In this document: in pieces, positions 26,601 through 32,213 of the stretch
How the letters are laid out: each line of letters begins with the position of its first letter
How positions within the stretch are numbered: the stretch's first letter is position 1
Source: Lachnospiraceae bacterium
GTDB lineage: Bacteria > Bacillota > Clostridia > Lachnospirales > Lachnospiraceae
DNA length: 35,440 bases
Direction of reading: 5' to 3'
Assembly: GCA_017540605.1 (NCBI GenBank)
Contig: JAFYAS010000013.1
Coordinates: 1 to 35,440, forward strand
The notes under the pieces: model-generated
Told to the model about the DNA's origin: nothing
Seen by the model: only the letters and a program-made list of their open reading frames with translations
The model's database searches: none
Program-made: the position numbers and the translations under genes

Positions 26601-27885
26601 GAAGAAGAAGGGTGTTGAGCCCTCTCCCGTTTCTTCAGCATACAAGAGAGTTGAATTCACTCCGGAGATGAAGGATAGCTATACTATCCTTGCTCCTCAG
26701 ATGTCACCCATACATTTTGGACTTCTCGAGGCAGCGATCAACGGTACAAATACCTATCACTTTAAGATTCTTCCGGATGCAGACAAGTCTACCATCGACG
26801 TTGGACTTAAGTACGTAAACAACGATGCCTGCTACCCTTCTATCATTGTGGTGGGTCAGTTCATGCAGGCACTTAATTCCGGCAAATACGATCTTGATAA
26901 GATCGCTTTAACCATCACTCAGACAGGTGGCGGCTGTCGTGCTACCAACTACATTGGATTTATCAGAAGAGCTCTCGGTAATGCCGGCTATGGACATATA
27001 CCCGTTATCTCACTCTCCGCTCAGGGACTTGAGAAGAATCCAGGCTTTAAGTTCACACCGTCCATCATCAACAGAGCCATCCAGGCTATTGTATACGGCG
27101 ACCTCTTTATGAGAGTTGTATATCGTATGCGTCCTTACGAAAAGAAGGAGGGTTCTGCAGACCGTCTTCACAAAAAATGGGAGGATATCTGCAAAGAATC
27201 TCTGAAGAAGGGCGATATGAAGACCTTTAGGAAGAATATCAGAGGCATCATCAAGGAGTTTGACGAGCTTCCTATCACCGACGAGGTTAAGCCACGTGTA
27301 GGTATCGTAGGCGAGATCCTGGTTAAGTTCCTGCCCTCTGCAAACAACCATATAGTTGAGCTTCTGGAGGCTGAAGGTGCCGAAGCTGTTATGCCCGATC
27401 TTCTTGATTTCTTCCTCTATAGCTCATACAACAACAACTATAAGTATGAGTTTTTAGGTAAGCCCAAGAAGAATGCCACCATCAACAACGCCGCTATCTG
27501 GTTTATTGAAACCTATCGTAAGGAAATGAGAAAGGCTCTCAATGAAAGCAAGCATTTTGTGGCTCCCGCAACCATCAAGGAGCTGGCTGATTTTGCAAAG
27601 CCATATATCTCACTTGGTAATCAGACCGGTGAGGGGTGGTTTTTGACAGCCGAGATGATCGAGTTGATCCACGAGGGCGCAGGCAATATCGTATGCTGCC
27701 AACCCTTCGCGTGTCTGCCCAACCACATCGTGGGCAAGGGCGTTATAAAGGAGCTTAAGCTAGCCTTCCCTGAGGCCAATATCGTAGCTGTAGACTTCGA
27801 TCCCGGTGCTTCAGAAGTTAACCAGCTTAATCGTATCAAGCTGATGCTTGCGGCGGCCAGCGATAAATTAAAGGAAGCTGAATAA
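23659..27885 (+). CDS. acyl-CoA dehydratase activase-like giant Fe-S protein
   Basis: A 1408-aa fusion related to the 2-hydroxyacyl-CoA dehydratase system. Residues 1-about 255 and about 315-575 are two BadF/HgdC-type ATPase (ASKHA) domains, with [11 protein letters not shown] and [19 protein letters not shown] and DIGGQDMK, and the cluster cysteines in CAGGTGSF (C122) and ACSSGCGSF (about 440). A DUF2229-type domain follows (about 665-800, with SDTECYPAK), then an HgdB-like region (about 1000-1400) with [15 protein letters not shown] and [11 protein letters not shown]. Proteins of this length are common in clostridia, usually without the classic HgdAB partners, which are absent here too. It probably couples ATP hydrolysis to low-potential electron transfer; the substrate is unknown. 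The Shine-Dalgarno is weak. Confidence 0.9.
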   Translation: MRRLGIDVGSTTVKVAILDEENKILFSDYKRHFANIKETLNELIDKAIAEVGDSEVTPTITGSGGLTIGNVLGIPFTQEVVCVSTALKDYAPQTDVAIELGGEDAKIIYFTNGIDQRMNGVCAGGTGSFIDQMASLLQTDAGGLNEYAKKYDTIYPIAARCGVFAKTDIQPLINEGATKENLAASIFQAVVNQTISGLACGKPIRGNVAFLGGPLHFLSELKEAFIRTLHLTDEHIIAPDHSHLFAATGAALSSTEDVTMSLKKLSEMLKSDIEMTIEVTRLDPLFDSPAAYDEFIEKHNKYSVKRGKLDTYEGNCFLGIDAGSTTTKIALVGENGELLYDFYSNNNGSPLKTALRAIKDIYSKLPDSATIAGSCSTGYGEALLKSALMLDHGEVETIAHYTAAAFFNPKVDCILDIGGQDMKCIKIKNGVVDNVLLNEACSSGCGSFIETFAKSLDYEIADFAQIALFAEQPIDLGSRCTVFMNSRVKQAQKEGASVADISAGLAYSVIKNALLKVIKLTDPKDLGEEVVVQGGTFYNDAVLRSFELVSGREAVRPDIAGIMGAFGAALIARERYSADVPTTMLDIDAINNLKFDTSMARCKGCTNNCLLTINRFTGGRQFISGNRCERGLGLKKNKDNVPNLFEYKLGKLFGYPSLSSEEAVRGEIGVPRVLNMYENFPFWHTFLTKLSFKVVLSPKSSRDIYTLGIESIPSDTECYPAKIAHGHVMWLLKQGIKNIFYPCIPYEMDEQPDANNHYNCPIVTSYAENIKNNMEEIQADDITYIRPFLALDNPEALKKRMYAEFSKYYDVTVKEINEAIDAAYAENEKVKEDIRKKGEEVVKWCNDNDKLGIVLAGRPYHLDPEINHGLPELINSYGIAVLTEDSVSHLAPPERPLIVSDQWMYHSRLYAAANFVKSEKNIELIQLNSFGCGLDAVTTDCVRDILHNSGKIYTVLKIDEVSNLGAARIRIRSLISAVNVRKKKGVEPSPVSSAYKRVEFTPEMKDSYTILAPQMSPIHFGLLEAAINGTNTYHFKILPDADKSTIDVGLKYVNNDACYPSIIVVGQFMQALNSGKYDLDKIALTITQTGGGCRATNYIGFIRRALGNAGYGHIPVISLSAQGLEKNPGFKFTPSIINRAIQAIVYGDLFMRVVYRMRPYEKKEGSADRLHKKWEDICKESLKKGDMKTFRKNIRGIIKEFDELPITDEVKPRVGIVGEILVKFLPSANNHIVELLEAEGAEAVMPDLLDFFLYSSYNNNYKYEFLGKPKKNATINNAAIWFIETYRKEMRKALNESKHFVAPATIKELADFAKPYISLGNQTGEGWFLTAEMIELIHEGAGNIVCCQPFACLPNHIVGKGVIKELKLAFPEANIVAVDFDPGASEVNQLNRIKLMLAAASDKLKEAE

Positions 27886-27976
27886 ATAAAGCATCAAAAA
27901 AGGAAGTGGATTTTGGCCACTTCCTTTCTGCACTCGCAATAAGCTTCGTGCTTATCCTGATCTTTCTAACCTTCAT
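27836..27976 (-). pseudogene. 46-codon ORF with strong RBS; possible remnant of a chemoreceptor gene start
   Basis: GGGAGG lies 8 bases before an ATG at 27976, opening MKVRKIRISTKLIASAER. This resembles the N-terminus of methyl-accepting chemotaxis proteins just before their first membrane helix. No hydrophobic helix follows; the frame runs into the terminator hairpin and then antisense to the end of the 1408-aa gene, stopping at 27836. It could be the surviving 5' end of a deleted gene, or a chance ORF. The similarity is by eye only. Confidence 0.35.
27895..27928. terminator. bidirectional terminator after the activase-like gene
   Basis: AGGAAGTGG (27901-27909) and CCACTTCCT (27917-27925) form a 9-bp stem with a 7-nt loop, 15 bases past the + strand stop. 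The left flank is an A-run, so the - strand version ends in TTTTT and is the stronger terminator; the + strand version ends in TTCTG. It can serve both the 1408-aa gene and transcription coming from hipBA. Confidence 0.75.
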
Positions 27977-28059
27977 TTAGCGTACCTCCCAATAAGTCAC
28001 AAGAACTTGCCATGTGTTATATAACACCATATTTTGGAGGAATGTCACTAAGCCATATA

Positions 28060-29334
28060 TTATACACATCTTTCATATCCGCCGGTTTTTTTTATCTTAT
28101 CACTCAGTTTTTTTGCATTTTTAAAACCCTGCTCAATTATCTCTCTCGTCGCTTCATCTAATGCTTTTTCAAACTTTTCAAGAGAATCATCAAATGCTTT
28201 CTCCATGAATCGCCTTCCGACGCCAATCTCATCTGCTGCCATAATAAAGCTTTCTCTTGATATTTCATCTATATTCAGCTTATCAGCGATATAAAAACTC
28301 ATCTCAGAAGTAGTATCATATACTCTTGCAGCCACTATATCATAAGCCGGTGCAAGTCTTATAGATCTTAAATCCTTATCATAAAGAAGAGCAAAATTCT
28401 TAATATGACTATCCGTATTACCTATCAGATAATTGAAGATTATTCTCTCACTAAGCTTTCTTTGATCCTCTATCGGATTGGATGAATGTGATCTTAAAAG
28501 CTCAAACATTTTTCTCATATACCCGGACAGAGTCTTCTCATATTTTTTATCAGATGGGATATTGAGCGCCTGAGCAAAATCCTCTTGATGAAGTCTTATA
28601 GGTGCACAAAATCCGTCTATCACTCTTCCCTTATCTGATATACGATCATATCGCTTTGTAGCAAGCAAAACATCCTCATCCTTGCCTGAACCTATATTGA
28701 TTATGAAGCTTTCAGGAACATCAATCCCCATCTTCTTCGCAGTAAGCATACTAAGCTGTTCATTAAGAACTATCTGCTTAAGCCTAACATGACTCTGCTT
28801 CACAATATGGGTGCTTGGGGCATCTCCCTTGGGAAGATACCAGGAATCCTTCTTATCATCATAGAAAAGTCCAACCTTACCGGATGCTCCGGTTAGCGAC
28901 AAATGTGTTTCCATCAGAATCTTAGTCGATCTTGTCGCTCCCTCAGCCGCCAGCTCCTTTACCTGCTTTTTTGACAGCTTTACATAATGTCCCGGGGCAT
29001 CATCTTCCCCTTCAACAATCTTAATCGCGCCGAGACACTCTCGCCCAAGCACTGACAAAATGGTAAGATAATCATTCTCATCCGTCTTTATCCATTCAGC
29101 AACTGCTCGTCTCGAAAAGCCTTCCGGAAGCAGACTTTCATAAAAATGCTTTGTCTTATCAACATCGAAGAACTCCTCTCCAAAGGGCAATGAAATAGAA
29201 ATGGGGGCGCCATATGAAGAAGATACATATTCTTTATCATAAGAAAACACTGCATCCCGAAAAGACTCTCCCTTTATGATACCGGCGTATCTCATATTAC
29301 CTTGTATCTCTATATACACCTTAAGCTCACGCAT
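28060..29334 (-). CDS. hipA: HipA-family serine/threonine kinase toxin
   Basis: A 424-aa full-length HipA. In E. coli this kinase phosphorylates glutamyl-tRNA synthetase and induces growth arrest and persistence. Here residues about 1-100 match the N-terminal HipA subdomain (YAGIIKG, ISLPFGEE, FYESLLPEG). TGASGKVGLF (about 148-157) fits the loop that bears the autophosphorylated serine. STHIVKQ, NEQLSMLTAKKMGI and RYDR follow. The catalytic core is GNTDSHIKN (D308) and the metal-binding PAYD (D332). All key residues are present, so an active kinase is inferred; its target is unknown. AGAGGG lies 8 bases before the ATG, overlapping the end of hipB. The hipB stop is five bases upstream, so the pair is translated together. 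Confidence 0.93.
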   Translation of the reverse strand: MRELKVYIEIQGNMRYAGIIKGESFRDAVFSYDKEYVSSSYGAPISISLPFGEEFFDVDKTKHFYESLLPEGFSRRAVAEWIKTDENDYLTILSVLGRECLGAIKIVEGEDDAPGHYVKLSKKQVKELAAEGATRSTKILMETHLSLTGASGKVGLFYDDKKDSWYLPKGDAPSTHIVKQSHVRLKQIVLNEQLSMLTAKKMGIDVPESFIINIGSGKDEDVLLATKRYDRISDKGRVIDGFCAPIRLHQEDFAQALNIPSDKKYEKTLSGYMRKMFELLRSHSSNPIEDQRKLSERIIFNYLIGNTDSHIKNFALLYDKDLRSIRLAPAYDIVAARVYDTTSEMSFYIADKLNIDEISRESFIMAADEIGVGRRFMEKAFDDSLEKFEKALDEATREIIEQGFKNAKKLSDKIKKTGGYERCV

Positions 29335-29339
29335 ATCTT

Positions 29340-29552
29340 TTACCCTCTCTCATTAAGAATCATATCAAGACCTAACATCTTCGTCAAAAGCAAGGCTTTT
29401 CCAAGTTCAACCGTTTTCTTGCCGTTCTCAAGATCCGAGATAAATGTGACCGATAATCCTGTAAAATCAGAGATATATTTCTGAGTATAGCCAAGCTTCT
29501 TCCTTCTTTCTTTTATCATTTTACCAAAACTTGCGGTATCACTTACTATCAT
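29340..29552 (-). CDS. hipB: HipB-family antitoxin, XRE-type repressor
   Basis: A 70-aa helix-turn-helix protein: SFGKMIKERRKKLGYTQKYISDFTGLS, read in pieces, ends in SVTFISDLENGKKTVELGKALLLTKMLGL, the standard XRE fold of HipB antitoxins. It should bind and neutralise HipA and repress the operon. The ATG at 29552 is chosen because AAGGAGG lies 5 bases before it. A longer in-frame version would start near the -10 element and adds sequence unlike the family. Three palindromic sites upstream are the expected binding sites. Confidence 0.93.
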   Translation of the reverse strand: MIVSDTASFGKMIKERRKKLGYTQKYISDFTGLSVTFISDLENGKKTVELGKALLLTKMLGLDMILNERG

Positions 29553-29562
29553 CTTATCCTCC

Positions 29563-29578
29563 TTCGCCGAACGGCATA
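29563..29578. promoter_or_regulatory. hipBA operator O3 (degenerate)
   Basis: GCCGAACGGC (29566-29575) is the degenerate third copy of the GCCGTACGGC site, 12 of 16 positions like O1. It lies just upstream of the hipB Shine-Dalgarno, and its centre is 39 bp from that of O2. Confidence 0.6.
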
Positions 29579-29601
29579 ATATGATTATAACATTTATAAA
29601 T

Positions 29602-29617
29602 ACAGCCGTACGACTAA
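29602..29617. promoter_or_regulatory. hipBA operator O2
   Basis: ACAGCCGTACGACTAA matches 13 of 16 positions of the perfect palindrome O1. It lies just downstream of the predicted transcription start, where bound HipB could block elongation. Confidence 0.72.
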
Positions 29618-29631
29618 ATTTTGATGTATAC

Positions 29632-29661
29632 ATTATACAATTAGCCGTACGGCTAAGTCAA
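29632..29661 (-). promoter_or_regulatory. hipBA promoter
   Basis: On the - strand TTGACT (29661-29656), an 18-bp spacer and a perfect TATAAT (29637-29632). Operator O1 occupies the spacer, so HipB binding would exclude RNA polymerase. A second TATAAT at 29589-29584 lacks a matching -35. Confidence 0.78.
29641..29656. promoter_or_regulatory. hipBA operator O1 (perfect palindrome)
   Basis: TTAGCCGTACGGCTAA is a perfect 16-bp palindrome between the -35 and -10 elements of the hipBA promoter. It is the best of three related sites and the likely primary HipB site. Confidence 0.75.
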
Positions 29662-29718
29662 ATGTTTTTTACAGACTAAATATGATTAAATGATTTATCC
29701 TATGACAGCTTTTTCCAC

Positions 29719-29747
29719 TTGTAAAAATCACTCCGATACCTTATAAT
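29719..29747 (+). promoter_or_regulatory. DUF1292 gene promoter
   Basis: TTGTAA (29719-29724), a 17-bp spacer and TATAAT (29742-29747), with the start codon about 35 bases further on. It is divergent from the hipBA promoter about 60 bases away. Confidence 0.78.
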
Positions 29748-29782
29748 CGTATCAAATATTTATTTTTGAAAGGATATTCACT

Positions 29783-30094
29783 ATGAACGAAGATCAGGAG
29801 TATGATGTAGTTACCCTCACCTATGAGGATGACACCACTGAGGATTGCGCTGTAATGGCTATTTTCGAGGTTGAAGGCTATGCTGATAAGCAGTATGTGG
29901 CTTTGATGCCTGTAGCTGATCTAGAGAGCGAGGATCAGGAGGCTACCATCTATCTCTACACCTATGATGAGGACGAAAGTGGCGAGCCCATCCTTGGTGA
30001 TATCGAGGATGATGACGAGCTCGAGGATGTACAGGATGCATTTGCTGAGATCATGGACGAGGATGAATTCTTCGATATCGAGAACAACGAGTAA
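29783..30094 (+). CDS. DUF1292 protein
   Basis: A 103-aa, very acidic cytoplasmic protein of the DUF1292 family common in Firmicutes. The pattern VVTLTYEDDTTEDCAVMAIFEV, here in overlapping strands, then KQYVALMPV, ATIYLYTYDED and an acidic tail with DDDELEDVQDAFAEI, matches the family. Its function is unknown; homologues often lie beside RuvX/YqgF and YrzL-like genes, which are not present here. AAAGGA lies 8 bases before the ATG. It has its own promoter and a strong terminator, so it is monocistronic. Confidence 0.9.
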   Translation: MNEDQEYDVVTLTYEDDTTEDCAVMAIFEVEGYADKQYVALMPVADLESEDQEATIYLYTYDEDESGEPILGDIEDDDELEDVQDAFAEIMDEDEFFDIENNE

Positions 30095-30100
30095 TCCCAA

Positions 30101-30142
30101 AAATAAAGGGCTTCGATTTTCACATCGAAGCCTTTTATTTTT
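30101..30142. terminator. strong bidirectional terminator
   Basis: GGCTTCGAT (30109-30117) and ATCGAAGCC (30124-30132) with a 6-nt loop, extended by flanking AAATAAA and TTTTATTT to about 17 bp with one wobble. It ends the DUF1292 transcript and, read from the other strand, the 48-aa gene whose stop overlaps it. Confidence 0.9.
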
Positions 30143-30287
30143 ACGAATTATGCTGCTTTGATTTCTCCAATTCCTCAGCTGTCGGATTGTGAGTCTCAAT
30201 AAAACCGATAAATTCAACAATCTTATCGCTACTCCATCCCTCCATCTGTAGCCTAATAATAATGTTGGTAGCTTCCTTATTAGTCAT
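30141..30287 (-). CDS. small 48-aa protein of unknown function
   Basis: A 48-codon ORF with a purine-rich GAAAGGCGG before its ATG (8-10 bases), ending exactly at the terminator it shares with the DUF1292 gene. The sequence opens MTNKEATNIIIRLQMEGWSS and continues DKIVEFIGFIETHNPT: two amphipathic helices around a Gly-Trp turn, with no membrane helix or cysteine. Similar short proteins (an EAT...I...L...GW...I..FI..IETH pattern) occur, from memory, in other Lachnospiraceae, without known function. Codon use is coherent and the ribosome site is good, so I think it is real. Confidence 0.68.
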   Translation of the reverse strand: MTNKEATNIIIRLQMEGWSSDKIVEFIGFIETHNPTAEELEKSKQHNS

Positions 30288-30370
30288 AAAAAACACCGCC
30301 TTTCATTATTTGATAATAATCACTATTTATTCAATTTTAACATGTAAATCTTATTTTCACAAGAACAACT

Positions 30371-32200
30371 TTAGGAATTCATAAGTTCCTTCACAAACCT
30401 GGATTCCTCCATACCCTTTCCGTAAAGCTCCTTCAAGGTATATATATTGAGATACTTCTTCGCCCTGGTCATAGCCACATAGAACATTCTTCGCTCTTCT
30501 TCTATGTCTTCAACGAGCTTCGCCTTTTTATGAGGCGTGATATCTTCATTGGCATCTATGATGAAAACCACCGAAAACTCAAGTCCCTTGGCATTGTGCA
30601 TGGTAGAAAGCATGATGCCCTCAGTACCTTCACGCATCTCTTCCTTCTTTTCTTTAAGCTTCCTCTCGTATTCAATGATACCCGCAAACCAGGAATCGAA
30701 GTTATCGTACTTCTTTGCCTCCTCCATAAGCTCGTCAAGAGCATCATAAATATCACCGGGATTAATATGCCTGTAATCAGCATATTCTTTTACGTAGCTG
30801 TCATATCCTATGGAATGTCTTATAAAATGCACCGCAGCATAGGGCTTCATACGGCTTATTACCTCAAGATCATTTTGTAGCTGCAACAGATTATCAGCAG
30901 CCCAACGCTTGCCCTCGCAATCCTCTATCATTTCCGTGAGATTCACATCTTCTGTCTCGAAGGCCTCTCTGCTTATAAACCTCTTAGGCTTATTGATGAT
31001 CCTCAGATAATCCGCCCGCTTATCGGAAATGGTTGCGATCTTTATATAGGTCATCACATCCTTTACCGCAAAATTGGCATAAAGACTGGTGATCGCATCC
31101 TTCATACGAAACGGAATATTGAAGTTCATAAAATGTGATGCTATACTCCGTCCTTCGTTGTTCGTCCTGTAGATCACAGCCATATCATTGATATCTATAC
31201 CTTCTTTTTTATACTTATCTATCTGTCTGATGATATGTATATTCTCCTCAGTGCGATTCTTCACAGAATATATCATCACAGGCTCTTCATATCCTCTAAG
31301 CGCAGATATCTCCTTCTTAAAACGCTTTTTATTGTGAGCTATGAGTCTTCCGGAAGCCTCAACCACATCAAGGCTCGACCTGTAATTGGTACTTAATACG
31401 ACCCGCTTAGCCCCAGGATAATCCTTCTCAAAGCCCAGCATGATCTCAGGCTTTGCACCTCTAAAGCGATAGATAGACTGATCGTCATCCCCCACTATGA
31501 AAATGTTGTTCTTCGGTGCGGTTAGCATCTTCACCACTTCATATTGAAGCCTGTTGATATCCTGAAACTCATCCACCAGAATATATTGAAAATGCCCCTG
31601 CCACCTGGTAAGAATATCAGGACGTTCTTTTAGGAGCTGATATGTAGATGATAGCATATCATCGAAGTCAAGCTTACGCATGCGCTTTCTTTCCTTTTCA
31701 TAGGCCTCGTAAAGCCTTCTGAATTCAGTCTCTCCAATATTGGTGCTATAGTAGTTTTCAATATCCACGAACTCGGTCTTCACTGTACCGATCTCGCCAA
31801 CCAGGCCCGACAAAAGCTCCTCTTCATCATCAGCATTTACAGAAAGCTTTATCATCAGAGACTTTACAAGCTTGTACTTCTCATCCTCTGTCAGTATATT
31901 TTCACTTCTATATCCATAGGCAAATTTAAGCATCATAAAAAAGACAGAGTGAAATGTTCCAAAGGTCACGCCCTTTATCTCGCCCCTAGTCATACGCTTA
32001 AATCTATCCTCCATCTCTTTAGCCGCAGCCCTGGTAAATGTGATAACCAGGATATTCGATGGATTCACTCCCGCCTCAAGGATCATATATTTAATTCGTT
32101 CTGCGATCACGGTAGTCTTTCCCGACCCGGGACCTGCAATCGCAAGAAGCGGTCCATGTACAGTTTGAACCGCTTCTCTTTGTGAATCATTTAATTTCAT
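30371..32200 (-). CDS. UvrD/Rep/PcrA-type ATP-dependent DNA helicase
   Basis: A 609-aa superfamily 1A 3'-5' helicase. Visible motifs: the Q-motif region LNDSQREAV, motif I AGPGSGKTT, motif II DEFQD, motif III GDDDQSIYRFRGA, motif IV-like STNYRS, motif V STMHNAKGLEFSVVFI and motif VI VAMTRAKKYL. All ATPase motifs are intact. At about 610 residues it is shorter than PcrA (about 720-750), lacking the C-terminal extension, like several Lachnospiraceae paralogues. It probably acts in DNA repair or in clearing replication conflicts. AGGA lies 4 bases before the ATG. It follows the 995-aa gene after 13 bases, so the two are co-transcribed. Confidence 0.95.
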   Translation of the reverse strand: MKLNDSQREAVQTVHGPLLAIAGPGSGKTTVIAERIKYMILEAGVNPSNILVITFTRAAAKEMEDRFKRMTRGEIKGVTFGTFHSVFFMMLKFAYGYRSENILTEDEKYKLVKSLMIKLSVNADDEEELLSGLVGEIGTVKTEFVDIENYYSTNIGETEFRRLYEAYEKERKRMRKLDFDDMLSSTYQLLKERPDILTRWQGHFQYILVDEFQDINRLQYEVVKMLTAPKNNIFIVGDDDQSIYRFRGAKPEIMLGFEKDYPGAKRVVLSTNYRSSLDVVEASGRLIAHNKKRFKKEISALRGYEEPVMIYSVKNRTEENIHIIRQIDKYKKEGIDINDMAVIYRTNNEGRSIASHFMNFNIPFRMKDAITSLYANFAVKDVMTYIKIATISDKRADYLRIINKPKRFISREAFETEDVNLTEMIEDCEGKRWAADNLLQLQNDLEVISRMKPYAAVHFIRHSIGYDSYVKEYADYRHINPGDIYDALDELMEEAKKYDNFDSWFAGIIEYERKLKEKKEEMREGTEGIMLSTMHNAKGLEFSVVFIIDANEDITPHKKAKLVEDIEEERRMFYVAMTRAKKYLNIYTLKELYGKGMEESRFVKELMNS

Positions 32201-32213
32201 AATATCCTATTGA

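Noticed and set aside
29553..29633. Longer HipB from an ATG at 29633
   Set aside because: That codon overlaps the promoter -10, has no ribosome site, and adds sequence unlike HipB; operators O2 and O3 occupy the interval.
30311..30327. Fur-box-like TGATAATAATCACTA upstream of the 48-aa gene
   Set aside because: Only one half matches the Fur consensus well, AT-rich DNA gives such matches by chance, and nothing iron-related is nearby.
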